A stretch of DNA of 64,000 nt from Cycas panzhihuaensis (Eukaryota > Cycadophyta): NCBI GenBank assembly GCA_023213395.1, contig CM041465.1, positions 147,753,741 through 147,817,740 on the forward strand, in the 5' to 3' direction. Under the pieces are notes generated by a model that saw only the letters and a program-made list of their open reading frames with translations, did no database searches and was not told the origin of the DNA. Both the position numbers and the translations under genes were made by a program. Positions 30,714 to 41,391 of the stretch are shown piece after piece (within the stretch, counting starts at the first letter, position 1; every line of letters starts with the position of its first letter).

Positions 30714-30725
30714 GCTCTGATACCA
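30714..30725 (-). promoter_or_regulatory. Primer binding site of K, second copy
   Basis: Minus-strand tggtatcagagc directly at the LTR end. Confidence 0.9.
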
Positions 30726-31086
30726 TGTAAGAATGAGGGGATAAAAGTTAATCTTACAACATAAAATCACATGCAAGAAGCAAGAGGTGATGATACGTCA
30801 ACAAGACTAAACTCTCCAAATTCTCATTAAAAAATATGAATGATACAAGTGCATATTTATAAGTTTAAACCATGTCTAAACATAGGAGTTGGTTCAACAA
30901 CTCCCATGATTTTTGGTGTGCTAACTACCTCATTAATAGTTGAGCATCTTTGACTTCTAGAACTTTTGACTAAGAATCTTCTTTCACTAGAATATTCTCA
31001 TCAAGAATATTCTATGTGAGCAATTATTCTAATAAAATGAAATGAACTTAAATGGACATGTAATGGGAATGTACATTATTCCAACA
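30726..31086 (-). repeat. 5' LTR of K, second copy
   Basis: 361 bp, same as 11745-12105; flank taccctgg. Confidence 0.9.
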
Positions 31087-32400
31087 TACCCTGGCCACAC
31101 TACTTGTGGTGGAATGTTCAAACCTTTATACTTCAACAAATCACATAATAGTCCTACATCCTAAAGTGCGTCCAGTTGGGGTAGTGTTGGTATTTCTCCC
31201 AAATGTAACTGGGCAACTTCTCGAGTTAGTTCTTCATTCATCTTTCAAGCACTCTGCTATTTCGCATGATGTTCTCTCATCTGTTGCTATAATTCCATGC
31301 ATCTTTGGGTATCTTCATCGGTCTTTAAAATCTAGGCTCCGAGTTGATGGAATACGTGCTAGAGATCCTCTGGGATATGTTTATCAAAAATTTTCCTTGA
31401 ATTTCTCCAATTACATTGTAACTTCATCTACATCATCTACCCATTTCAATATAAATGTTTTCAAGGAATTTGTAATTTTGATTCGGTCTCATGAAGTTGT
31501 TGCTCCAACTAAACTGTGTTGCACATCCAGTGGTGGCTTCTTTGTTCTACTTTCCAATTCTATCACTAGCTGACGTGTCACCTACGCTAGAAATGAGGTT
31601 TTCCATTGTGTGATATCTTTGTGGGTCACACTCCATCGTATTTAACCTATCTTCCAAAACTCCCTTGTCCATTGAATATTCCACTTCAACCAGCTAATTT
31701 CTCAATTGCTCAATGATTTCATGTCATTACTTTTCCTGGGCTATTTTCTTCCTCTTCTGTCTTTCCATTTCTCCTTCGACTGGTTCTGAAATCACGAGCT
31801 AAGGATGGCTTCTGAGTTCTCCTTGCACAAGTGTTGCACTTTCTTCACTAACTTTTCTTTTTCCTAATCTAATCTGCTCTCTCATTTCCTCATCCTTCTC
31901 TTCTATTTCTCGCCTTTCTTTTTTCTCTTACGAGGTCTCCTCTTCTCATGGTTTCACTTCCTTTGTCATAGTCTTACTTAGTGTTAGACTAGCTACCTAA
32001 TATTGACCAAGGAGCCACTTTTTAGCCTTACCCTGTGTTTCTACCCATTTTGGATTTTGAATGTTTCCTTTATTGAATACTTCAGTCTAGCAAGCAAGAG
32101 GTGCTTGACCTTCCTTTGGAACCAGCAGCTGTAATTTAGGACACTGGCCGAAGAGTAAATCCTGAAGTAGAGTGACATGATAGAATGTCACTGACTTTGT
32201 GGTTTCTCGAATTGTTTCCAAACTCTTAAGAAGCTGTTGGGTCACAAATTCTACCCAGTTAAACTGGTTTCCTTTTACTACTTGATTTATCATGCTTCTT
32301 AAGTTTGTTGGTACATAAAAGTTTTTCTGGTTCAAGATTACTCTATTGAAAATAAAATGCGTTATCCACCGTTTCTCTTGATCGTATCCACTGTGATCTT
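31087..32400 (-). pseudogene. Extra ORF of gypsy E, C-terminal part, second copy
   Basis: The minus-strand piece at 32087-32335 is 82 codons, longer than in copy 1, and adds FGQCPKLQLLVPKEGQAPLAC after the shared FYHVTLLQDLL. This shows that the copy 1 frame was cut by a clustered difference near 13150-13165. The rest is the decayed Lys/Glu-rich stretch. Confidence 0.42.
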
Positions 32401-32609
32401 TGTAAGCGGTAATGTTTTATCTAGGGTTATAACACATGACTAAAATGTTTTGTAAGGGTCTTGTATCTCTCCCCCTTTCTCTCTCAAAGTGACAAGTGGC
32501 ACCATTCTATTGAGCGGTTGCCATTTGTACTTTCTCTATAACTGTACATATAGACAAAGAATCATCAATAAAGGATAGAGAATTCTTCCATCATTTTTGT
32601 TTTGTTATA
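32401..32609 (+). repeat. 5' LTR of B, second copy
   Basis: Starts tgtaagcggtaatg and ends ttttgttata. The terminal TACA of copy 1 is TATA here. Confidence 0.88.
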
Positions 32610-32621
32610 TGGTATCAGAGC
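32610..32621 (+). promoter_or_regulatory. Primer binding site of B, second copy
   Basis: tggtatcagagc, full copia consensus. Confidence 0.9.
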
Positions 32622-33325
32622 AGGTTCTCAGGTCCTCCTGCACGTGAAAGAGCAAATTAGGGTTTTATTAGAGGAAGAAGAAGATTGGAATCAAGTTGCT
32701 GCCAAAAGACTACGCCATCTGAGGTTAGTTTGTTCAAGACAAACTTCAAGCCAGAATTGTACGGTATTGTACGTTCGTACGGATGTGTGTGGAGTTGTAC
32801 ATAAGTCAAAATTCAAAGTCGTCAGAATTTGATGAAACTTACCGAGATTATAGATCGGGGCCTCCTCTACATGTTTTCCTTCTGCGTCAACATCATTTGA
32901 AGCTCTTTTCACCCAGTTTCGGGCAGATTCAAGGTCGCGCAGGTTTGTAGCCTCTTCTCAAGATTTTTCTTCAAAATCCAACTTAAATCTCTAGTACAAA
33001 GTATCTAAAACTTTCCTCATCACTGGACAAAGGCTTTAAGTCAGTTTTATCAAGATTTCATCTCAGTTTTTTAGGATTTTTCTTCAATTTTTCCAAAATC
33101 CCTTGGGCGGCGTGGGTTTGGACCTTTCTCTGTTCGTTTCTTTCAAGTCTGAAAGCAAATTGAGAAACTAATACCAGATTTGGATACCCATTTGGGAGTT
33201 CTTTCAATTGAGACCCTTTTTCCTCTCATTTGTGCAACTTGAGTTTCGTACGAAAATCCGTACATCAGTCGTCGCATAAATGCAGTCATTTAAAACTTAA
33301 TTTTCTGTCTTCATACAAGTCAACC

Positions 33326-33970
33326 ATGGCCTTCTCTGCTAGATCATTGCCTAAAAGTGATAAACTCACTGAAATGAACTTCAACATTTGGAAGATAAAA
33401 ATGGAAGGATTGTTGAGAGCAAAACATGGCTGGAGAATTACCATTGGGGATGAAAAACAACCCTCTGATGTGGTAGGCTTAATCAATTGGGAGGAAAGAA
33501 ATAATATTGCCATTTCTGTTCTCAAACTTTCAATCTTGGACTCCCTGTTAGTATATGTTGATGGTCTTGAGAACGCTAATGAAATTTGGAAAATAATGTC
33601 TTCCATGTTTAGTAGAAAGAATGAAGCAAGAATTATGGCCCTAAGAGAAGAACTCTATAAACTTAAGATGAGGGAGGGTCAAACTGTATTTGAATTCATA
33701 ACCAAGTTAACCAACATCAAAACTGTCCTTCTCACAGAAGGAGACAAATTAACTGATACAGAGTTGATATATCTTGTGCTTAACAAACTCCCAAAACCAT
33801 TTGATAATATGGTAAACATGTTGACAGGAGGGAGACAAGCAACTACAATGACCTTTGACACTCTGACAGGTCATATGTTCAGCCAAGAGCAAAGGAATCA
33901 GAGATATGAAGAGGACTCAAAAATTGAAGAAGCCTTTATCACCAAGCTTCATTTGGGAGGTAGAGGATGA
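33326..33970 (+). CDS. gag: gag of B, second copy, capsid region open
   Basis: From the ATG at 33326 the capsid frame is open for 215 codons to a TGA at 33968-33970. It includes the stretch around 33720-33840 (LTEGDKLTDTELIYLVLNK and NMLTGGRQATTMTFDTLTG) that is broken in copy 1. The stop lies in an Arg/Gly-rich stretch where Arg CGA to TGA is likely. The zinc knuckles follow in the same frame at 34052-34180. Confidence 0.87.
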   Translation: MAFSARSLPKSDKLTEMNFNIWKIKMEGLLRAKHGWRITIGDEKQPSDVVGLINWEERNNIAISVLKLSILDSLLVYVDGLENANEIWKIMSSMFSRKNEARIMALREELYKLKMREGQTVFEFITKLTNIKTVLLTEGDKLTDTELIYLVLNKLPKPFDNMVNMLTGGRQATTMTFDTLTGHMFSQEQRNQRYEEDSKIEEAFITKLHLGGRG

Positions 33971-34298
33971 GGTCAGCTTAATCCCAGGCTACGAGGAAGA
34001 ACACCAACAGGCTACAAGGGACGTTGGAGGGAAGGAAGAGGACGAGGAAGAATGGCTAACAATGCACCTCGAGATGCTAGAATGTGTTATAATTGCGGAA
34101 AACCAGGCCACTTTTCGAGTAACTGTAGAGCATTCGACGTCTATTACCATTGCGGACAAACGGGCCATTTTCCATACCAATGCTATCGAGAGGCAGCGAA
34201 ATTCAAAGGGAAAACTACGGTGGTTGGAAATTACAATGAGAGAAAAGGACACGACAGAAGAAGAAGTCGAAACAACTTTCCGTGCAGGAGAAAACTAG
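33971..34298 (+). pseudogene. gag: gag zinc-knuckle tail of B, second copy
   Basis: In frame with the capsid region: an Arg/Gly-rich linker, CYNCGKPGHFSSNC, and YYHCGQTGHFPYQC lacking its first Cys. Near 34180-34250 the sequence differs from copy 1 at several CAG/CTG words and the frame shifts. The TAG before protease is conserved. Confidence 0.8.
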
Positions 34299-34325
34299 TA
34301 TGTAGATTCAGGAGCTTCACATCAC

Positions 34326-35231
34326 ATGACGGTGATTGAAGAATGGTTTGAAGTTATCAAACTTTATGATCTCAGTAAATCAATAGAGCTAGGAGACAAC
34401 TTCCCCTTACACATAAAGGGAATAGGACAAATTGCTATACTAATTGATGGAAAAATTCAATGTATAGGCAATGTCTTTTTTGTACTTGGGATGAAAAAGA
34501 ATCTTTTGTCAGTATCACAGTTGAGTGATAAAAAGTTGAGAACAATATTTGATGAATATGGTTATTGTTACATTCTTGATATGAAAAAGAACGGCACTGT
34601 GATAGCCAAAGGAGAAAAATGCAATAGGTTGTATAAACTTCTCTCCACTCCTATACTGCCTGATAAAGTCCCCACAAAAATGTTCTTTGATGTAAAAGCT
34701 TTTGCTATAAGCAGCACTGATACTAATGAAATGTGGCATTTGAAGTATGGTCATATTTCCCATGATAGGTTAGAAAAATTAAAGAAACACAAGATGGTGA
34801 ATGGTTTACTAGATATTTCTTTCAATTACTTTGTATGTAAGGGCTGCATGATGGGAAAACAACACAAGATTCCATTCTCAAAAGGCACATGGCATGTGCA
34901 AAATAAGCTGGAATTGATACACACTAATCTATGTGGCCCATTCACGCCAATTTCAACAAATGGAGCAAGGTATTTCTTAACTATCATTGATGATTTCTCC
35001 AGAAAAACATGGGTGCATTTTCTTTCTAGTAAATCAGAAGCATTTAGCTACTTCAAAGAATTCAAGGTTGAAACTGAGTTGGAAAGCGGTCAAAAATCAA
35101 ATGTATTCGTTCAGATAGAGGAGAAGAGTTTGCATCTAATGATTTCCTCCATTTTTGTAAAATACATGGAATTCATAGACAGTTTACAACCCCTTATACA
35201 CCTCAATCTAATGGGGTTGCAGAAAGGATGA
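34326..35231 (+). CDS. pol: Protease linker and integrase N-half of B, second copy
   Basis: A continuous 301-codon frame runs from just after the protease DSGAS site through LGMKKNLLSVSQLS, the zinc domain (WHLKYGHIS...CKGCMMGKQHK) and HTNLCGPF. Copy 1 has a frameshift at 15660-15690 that is absent here. The frame is lost near 35090 at a run of A one base shorter than in copy 1. Confidence 0.88.
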   Translation: MTVIEEWFEVIKLYDLSKSIELGDNFPLHIKGIGQIAILIDGKIQCIGNVFFVLGMKKNLLSVSQLSDKKLRTIFDEYGYCYILDMKKNGTVIAKGEKCNRLYKLLSTPILPDKVPTKMFFDVKAFAISSTDTNEMWHLKYGHISHDRLEKLKKHKMVNGLLDISFNYFVCKGCMMGKQHKIPFSKGTWHVQNKLELIHTNLCGPFTPISTNGARYFLTIIDDFSRKTWVHFLSSKSEAFSYFKEFKVETELESGQKSNVFVQIEEKSLHLMISSIFVKYMEFIDSLQPLIHLNLMGLQKG

Positions 35232-35640
35232 ATAGAACAATTGTGGAAATGGCTCAATGCATGCTAAACAACAGTGAAATAACAAAGAAATATTGGGCAG
35301 AAGTTGTACACACAGCTGTATATTTAATCAATAGAAGTCTAACTCAGTCTCTAGATAACATAACGCCTAAAGAAGCTTGGACAGGACATAAGCCCAATGT
35401 AAGTCATTTAAAAGTCTTCGGTTGCAAGGCGTATGTTCACATCCACGACAAGAGAAGGACTAAGTTGGATAATAAAAGCATAGAATGCATAATGGTTGGG
35501 TACAATAGTCGCTCAAAAGCATCTGAGATGTCTTGATCCAAAAAGCAGATGGACTTTATGTGAGTAGGGATGTAATCTTTGATGAAAAGAAAGAATGTGT
35601 TAACACAATACTTCAAGAAGTTGATGAAGGCAACCCAAAT
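35228..35640 (+). pseudogene. pol: Integrase C-half of B, second copy
   Basis: Opens MNRTIVEMAQCMLNN and reads to KASEMS at 35536, where it breaks at a site that reads cleanly in copy 1 (16530-16560). Same domain as 16240-16672. Confidence 0.82.
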
Positions 35641-36429
35641 TTACATTCTACTTAGTTAGAAGATAAGTTAGACATTACTTCTGAAAGTATTGAGGCAGAA
35701 GTTGACATCTCAGAGGACACATCTCCAGATAGTGATTCCAGCATTCAGTCAGATACACAACAAGGTAGCGGTTCAAATACTCATTTCGAAGATGAAGAAG
35801 TCAGATAATTACAAGAATGTTCCTAAAAAAGAGTACCAAAATGGTATCTCAAAACCCTTGAGGAAACAAAAGGAGAAATTTTTGAACAACGAACCAAATC
35901 TCGGAAACCACAAGCCTTGACTTGCTCCATCGAACCAAGTTCTTATGAAGAAGCAAGCAGTGCTCAAAACTGGAAAGCAACAATGGACTTAGAGATTGAA
36001 GCCATACATAGAAACAAAACATGGGATCTGGTATTGGCTCCTGAAGATAAACCCATTGTAAATTGTAAATGAGTATACAAAATAAAGGAAAAACCAAACA
36101 GAGAGGTTGAGAAATACAAGGCAAGACTGGTAGCAAAAGGCTACACACAAGCAGTCAGAATCGACTATGAAGAAACATTTTCACCAGTAGCCAAATTGAA
36201 TGCAGTGAGAATGATGATTGTTTTTGCTACCCAAAAAGGTTGGAAGATTTATCAAATAGACATTAAAAGTGCATTCTTAAATGGAGATCTACAAGAAGAA
36301 GTGTATATGTATCAGCTAGGAGGATACATAAAACCAGGTCAAGAAAATATGATCTGTAAATTAAGAAAGGCATTGTATGGACTCTACAATCACCAAGAGC
36401 CTGGTACACTAAGTTGGACTCATATCTAA
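35641..36429 (+). pseudogene. pol: RT N-terminal half of B, second copy
   Basis: Same as copy 1, with the shared TGA and QIDIKSAFLNGDLQ; one codon more in the LAPEDKP stretch near 36040. Confidence 0.83.
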
Positions 36430-37025
36430 CTCAAAATGGCTTCCATCGATGCGAATCAGATCATAGTCTGTATGTAAAAAGCAATCAAGGTTTAATCTCT
36501 ATCATAGTGGTATATGTAGATGAGATGTTGATTACTGGAGATGACAAAAATTCAATAACATTCATTAAAAGTAGGTTTGAAAAGGTTTTGAAATGACGGA
36601 TCCTGCGAATGTTGCACTACTATCTTGGAATAGAAATAGTACAAAACGATCATTTTACTACTCTTTCACAAACCAGATATGTCAAAAACTTTTTAAGTAA
36701 GTTTAAAATGGAAAGTTGCAATAGTGTCAGCACACCAATGGAAATCGGGTTAGTGTTGAATGCAGAACAAGAAGCACATCCTGTTGATGCAACGTTGTAC
36801 AAACAATTGGTTGGAAGCCTAATTTATCTCACAACCACACGTCCTGATATTTCATATGCTGTTGGTATAATCTCCAAGTTTATGGAAAGTCCCAAAATTC
36901 CTCACTTGAATGCTGCAAAGAGAATTTTACTATATCTAAAAGGAACCATGAATCTTGGTTTAAGATATGACAAGGAAAACAATATAAAATTGACCGGTTT
37001 ACGTAACTCGATTGGTGGAGAGTAA
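36414..37025 (+). pseudogene. pol: RT C-terminal half and RNase H start of B, second copy
   Basis: Two open pieces, 36414-36596 with YVDEMLIT and 36609-37025 with LHYYLGIEI and DISYAVG, are separated by a cluster of changes at 36590-36606. The RNase H stretch breaks at 37003-37130, where copy 1 reads DSDWAG-like and SSTEAEY blocks cleanly. Confidence 0.83.
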
Positions 37026-37450
37026 CAAATAGAAAATTGACATCAGGATGTTGTTTCTTCCTGGGAAGATATTTGATCTCTGGGCGGTAAAAGCAACACC
37101 TTTGTTGCATTGTCTTCTCTGAAGAGAATACATGTCAGCAGTTAATGCAACATGCGAAGGATAATGGATCAGACAACTCTTGAAAGATCTAGGAGAAGAG
37201 TAAACAATGGCCACTCAAATATTTTGTGATAATCAAAGTATAATAAAAATGACAAAAATCCAAAGATCGCATGCTAGAACAAAACATATAGAGATATACC
37301 ATCATTTCATCAGAGAAAAAGTACAGGACAGAGAAATCGAGCTTTAACATTGCCCTTTAGGAAATCAAACTGTTGATGTTCTTACCAAATCTCTTAGTAG
37401 AGAAAAAATTATTGTCTTCAGAAATCTATTAGGATTAAGATAGATAAAAC
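37026..37450 (+). pseudogene. pol: RNase H tail of B, second copy
   Basis: Garbled in 37026-37140 relative to copy 1, then as copy 1 with YHHFIREKVQDREIEL and SREKIIVFRNLLGLR. Confidence 0.75.
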
Positions 37451-37462
37451 ATTAAGAGGGGG

Positions 37463-37664
37463 TGTAAAAGGTAATGTTTTATCTAGGGCTATAACACGAC
37501 TAAAATGTTTTGTAAGGGTCTTCTATCTCTCTCCCTTTCTCTTTCAAAGTGACAAGTGGCACCATCCATTCGTGATTTGCCATTTGTACCTTCTTTATAA
37601 TCGTATATATAGACGAATCATCAATAAAGGATAGAGAATTCCTCCATCATTTTGTTTTGTTACA
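37463..37664 (+). repeat. 3' LTR of B, second copy
   Basis: 202 bp, from TGTAAAAGG after the polypurine tract to ttttgttaca. Flank aatgc as in copy 1. Confidence 0.9.
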
Positions 37665-38062
37665 AATGCGAATTCTCGAACTTGATATGTCTTGTTCGCA
37701 TGCTCCAATCTGTTTTACGGCTGCTTCTCTTGAAATCTTCTTGTCCCTAGATATTTCTTTTCCCTTCTTTGGGTAAACCAGTCAGGATCGCTACATTTTC
37801 GACTGATATCTCCAGGATTCTAAGCTGCAAGGATAAGATGGTAGTTATCAAAGATAAAAATTTTGGAAAAATTTGGAAACGTATTGACAAGGATATATTT
37901 GTCAAACCTGCCGTTGATCATTATCTTTTCGCGTTTATCTGCAAAACTCATTTGGAGCCATTTGGCTTGAATTCTGGGATTATCGTTCTCTCTAAAAATG
38001 ATGTTCTTCTCGATATCTCTAATTTTTGACATCATGCAGATTTCTACTCTGCTCCTGTGCAA
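37665..38062 (-). pseudogene. Extra ORF of gypsy E, N-terminal part
   Basis: Minus-strand 80-codon piece almost identical to 18845-19087 (one Thr-to-Ala change), continuing towards B. It lies downstream of the E integrase on the same strand. Confidence 0.42.
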
Positions 38063-38174
38063 AGTCTTCTACTCTGAACTAGGAATTGTCAATGCCAACT
38101 GATTGATTTAAAAGAATTGAGGAAGTTCTTCCTAACTGCTCCCTGTCTGTGTCATAGATTTTTCACCGATTCTG

Positions 38175-38402
38175 TTATCAATTCATGATTATGGTAGTTA
38201 ATCCGTCATACTTATGATGGTGTATTCCCCACCGCTCAATCGTGACTATCAACCATTGCGATGCGGTCATGTTCATGATGGCGCATTTCAATTGCGACCA
38301 TCCACTACCATGATGTTGTTGTATCAATGATGGTATGTGACCATCCTTTTAATTACACAATCATCGTGGCACAATCTATATATTACAATCATGAATTGAT
38401 AA
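38175..38402. mobile_element. 228-bp TIR element, second copy
   Basis: Same 16-bp perfect inverted ends at 38175-38190 and 38387-38402 and the same length as 19199-19426. Confidence 0.5.
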
Positions 38403-39616
38403 TCACCACTCCCCTTTGGGTCAAATGCTCTTTTTTTTTTTTTTTTTAAGTATCTGTATAATTTCAACCTATTGTCATTGACAAGTTCTATCGACAGTTT
38501 ACTGTCAAGCTACTCTGGTCTGACTGTTCCATTTTCACAGATTTGGTTGACCTTATATGGCCCAAGCCATCTGAAGTTTATTTTACATGAGTTAATTCTA
38601 AACTTGCTATCATACAATGGAAGCAAATCATTTTTCTAGTACTGTGGCGCTTTTAGATGCCGATCATGCCAAGCTTTCCTTCTGGTTTTTTCAGCCTGTA
38701 GTTCCCACATAGCTCTTGCCCATTCTTCGTCCAATTTCAACAATTGGATTAGACGTTGATCGTAAGATTCCTCTTCTTTGAGTTTTACCTGTTGAGCTAC
38801 TCGAAAGGAGCACATTTATGAGAACGTTTTCTTGTTGTTCTGTCTGCCCACAAAACTGAATGAAGTCTATTCGCCCAGTCCGTGCGTTCTGCACTATAGA
38901 TCTTTATTAGAGCAAATTTTAAGATTTTATTTGTGCTCTACACCTTTCCATTTGCACTAGGATAATAAGGTGAGGACCTGCCATGCTAAATCAAAAATTT
39001 CGACGTAAGGTGTTTAATGGTTTTATTTAAAAAGCTACTACCTTGGTTGGATGCAATTTCCAGAGGGCATCCAAAACGTACTATAATAACTTCATACAAA
39101 ACTCAGCCAGTGCTTTTGGCATCACACTACCTCATGGGCTTCACCTCTGTCCATTTAGTCAAAAAGTCTATGGCTACTAGGATATATCGGGCATTCGTTC
39201 TTCTGGTAGGTGGGTTGATCAGACTCATAAAATCCAACCCCCATTTTTCAAATGGATCTCTAGCTAGGATTCGATGCAATGGTAAATAATTCGACTTGGA
39301 GGGCTTACCTGTTCGTTGACACACATCACAAGTTTTCACCTATTTCTTTGCATGCTGGAATAATGTTGGCCACCACAAGCTAACCAGTAGCACCTTTCTT
39401 GCTATTTTTTCATTCCCATGCTGAGCAGATGTTGCACCTTCATGAGTTTCCCTAAGCACATCTTGCACGTCGTGTTCCAGAATGCATCTCTTCTGCACTT
39501 CATCTGGTCCTAGCTTATAGAGCATACCATGTACCAGCTAGAAGGAAAAGGCTTTTTTGATGAAACTTCTTCTCTCTGTTCTATCCATTTCCCTCGACGT
39601 TCACCCCATTGTCAAT
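38403..39616 (-). pseudogene. pol: Gypsy integrase of E
   Basis: From right to left: LYKLGPDEVQKRC and the H2C2 zinc domain with HEGATSAQHGNEKIAR and CDVCQRTGKPS, core WGLDFMSLINPP with the first Asp, IASNQGSSF where the second Asp is Asn, and ANGKV-stop-STNK where the catalytic Glu codon is a stop. Then SDGLGHIRSTKS and a C-terminal ENG-type block equivalent to the GPY motif seen in H. All three lesions are consistent with C-to-T type decay. No chromodomain is seen. Confidence 0.82.
39612..39616. other. Target-site duplication gtcaa of C, left
   Basis: gtcaa directly before the C LTR end, repeated at 47892-47896 directly after the other LTR end. Confidence 0.85.
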
Positions 39617-39844
39617 GTTAAGAAACTACTCAGAAATGATAGAGAATACTTGATTCATTATGGGGGAGAGGTCTCCTGGATATATATAATTAGGGTTTGT
39701 AACCTCGAAGAAACTAAATGTAATCGAAACATGAAATTGTGACACTTGTCTGACATGTGTCCAACACAGACTTATAAGTTACATTCTTGAGGGGTTTATT
39801 ACATTATCCCTTTAGACTCTAAGATAAAACATTACACTTTGACA
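39617..39844 (-). repeat. 3' LTR of C
   Basis: Minus-strand ends TGTCAAAGTGTAATG and ctttcttaaca-like, 228 bp. Preceded on the minus strand by the purine run taagagaggg. Confidence 0.88.
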
Positions 39845-40638
39845 CCCTCTCTTAATGTTTTATCCCTTTAATCCTATCTAATCCCTAAGGATTTGAAATT
39901 TGTCCTTTCCAAGTGGCTTTGTCAATATATTTGCTACTTGTTCTCCTATTGGACAATAGTTCAGATCAATCTCCCTACTTTGGACTTTCTCTCGAATGAA
40001 ATGACGGTGGACTTCGATGTGTTTTGTTCAAGCATGAAGAATTGGATTCTTGGTTAACTTGATTGCACTTTGATTGTCGCAGTTCAGTATTGTTGGCCCC
40101 TATTGGTGTAAATTCAGATCTATCAAAAGCTGTCTTAGCCAAATTGCTTCAATGGTTGCACTAACAATTGACTTGTACTCAGCTTCTGTTAATGATAATG
40201 TTACTGTTGCTTTCTTTTTACTACTACAAGAAAATGGTGAAGTACCTAGAATGAAACAATATCCACTTGTAGATTTTCTTCGCTCTTTGTCTCCTGCCCA
40301 GTTTGAGTCACAAAATTCTATCAGTTAAATAGATTTCTCTTTTGGATATACTAGCTTCAGTTCAATTGTTCCTCTTAAGTATCTTAACATTCTCTTTGCT
40401 GCTCTCCAATGTTTTATTTTTGGTTCCTGCATATATCTTGATATTAGATTTATAGAATATGAGATGTCTGGTCTGGTGGCTGTGAGATAGATCAAACTTC
40501 TAATAAGCTATCTATACACAGTGACATTAGGCTTTTCCTTATCAAGAACCAAGTTACAATTTACTTCCATGGGGTGACGCATGGATTACCATGTTCTATT
40601 TGAAATTTTGTTAGCAAGTCTTTGATGTACTTGGTTTG
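39845..40638 (-). pseudogene. pol: RNase H of C
   Basis: Minus-strand pieces LTATRPDISYSINLISRYM, HWRAAKRMLRYLRGTIELK, CDSNWAGDKERRKSTSG, LTEAEYKS, NCDNQSAIKLTKNPILHA, KHIEVHRHFIREKVQ and ILTKPLGKDKF are all in order, separated by a few stops. Complete domain, degraded frame. Confidence 0.82.
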
Positions 40639-41391
40639 TTACAAAGTAACTGAGTCCTCCTTTTGGTCTACTTCTATCCCTAGATAGTAACTTAGGAGGC
40701 CCAGATCAGTCATTTCAAATTTTCTTTCCAGTTGACTTTTTATGTTTGAGATTGATTCTTCATCATCCCCAGTGAGAATCATATCTTCTACATACACTAC
40801 AATTATGGAGACCATTCCATTTTTGTTCTTCACATACAAGCTTGAGTCTGAGCTGCACCTGTGGAATCCATTTTGGCAAAGATAGTTGTCCAACTTTGCA
40901 TACCATGCACAAGGAGCTTGTTTTAATCCATACAAAGCCTTTTTCAACCTGCAAACCAAGTGTTCTTGCCCTTTCTCAATGTAGTCATCTGGTTGCTTCA
41001 TGTAAACTTCTTCTTCTATTTCACCATTCACAAAGGCACTTTTGACATCCAATTGGTATATTTTCCAAAATTTTTGGGCTGCCAAAGCTATTACTGTTCT
41101 TACAATACTCAGTTTAGCTACAGGTGAAAATGTTTCTTCATAGTCTAACCCCAGTTGTTTGGGTGTAGCCCTTTGGACAAGTCTTGCTTTGTATTTTTCA
41201 ATTTTTTTGTTGGATGCTTCCTTTATTTTGTAGATCCATTTGTAGTTCACCACTGGTTTGTTGGGTGGCAATTCAACCAATTCCCAAGTGTGATTTTTGA
41301 TGATGGAATCTATTTTTGCATCCATGGCTATTCTCCATTCGATATGCTCCTTCGTCTCTGCAAATGATTGAGATTCTATGTTACTGTACAA
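40639..41391 (-). CDS. pol: Reverse transcriptase of C (open, YVED box)
   Basis: A 250-codon open frame begins in the RT N-terminus (EHIEWRIAMDAKIDSIIKNH), keeps the first catalytic Asp in QLDVKSAFVNGEIEEEVYM, has YGLKQAPCAWYAKLD, and carries IIVVYVEDMILTGDD, where the first catalytic Asp of YVDD is Glu. It ends with MTDLGLLSYYLGIEV and a stop just beyond. This is the longest open pol piece of C. The Asp-to-Glu change probably impairs polymerase. Confidence 0.9.
   Translation of the reverse strand: MYSNIESQSFAETKEHIEWRIAMDAKIDSIIKNHTWELVELPPNKPVVNYKWIYKIKEASNKKIEKYKARLVQRATPKQLGLDYEETFSPVAKLSIVRTVIALAAQKFWKIYQLDVKSAFVNGEIEEEVYMKQPDDYIEKGQEHLVCRLKKALYGLKQAPCAWYAKLDNYLCQNGFHRCSSDSSLYVKNKNGMVSIIVVYVEDMILTGDDEESISNIKSQLERKFEMTDLGLLSYYLGIEVDQKEDSVTL

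Larger units (their letters stand above)
27388..31086 (-). mobile_element. Non-autonomous LTR element K, second copy
   Basis: LTRs 27388-27750 and 30726-31086, primer site 30714-30725, and the same accctg flanks as copy 1. The interior repeats the RNase H remnant (27789-28082), hairpin array (29041-29415), TA run and GC-rich block. Confidence 0.87.
32401..37664 (+). mobile_element. Copia B, second copy
   Basis: LTRs 32401-32609 and 37463-37664 with the same interior as 13416-18690. Shared lesions include the stop before protease, Asn in the integrase triad, YVDE and the TGA in RT. Private differences fall mainly at CAG/CTG sites and homopolymers. Confidence 0.93.

Noticed and set aside
2846-38513. 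Two blocks as independent insertions of the same element families
   Set aside because: All nested junctions and private decay changes are shared, which independent insertions cannot give.
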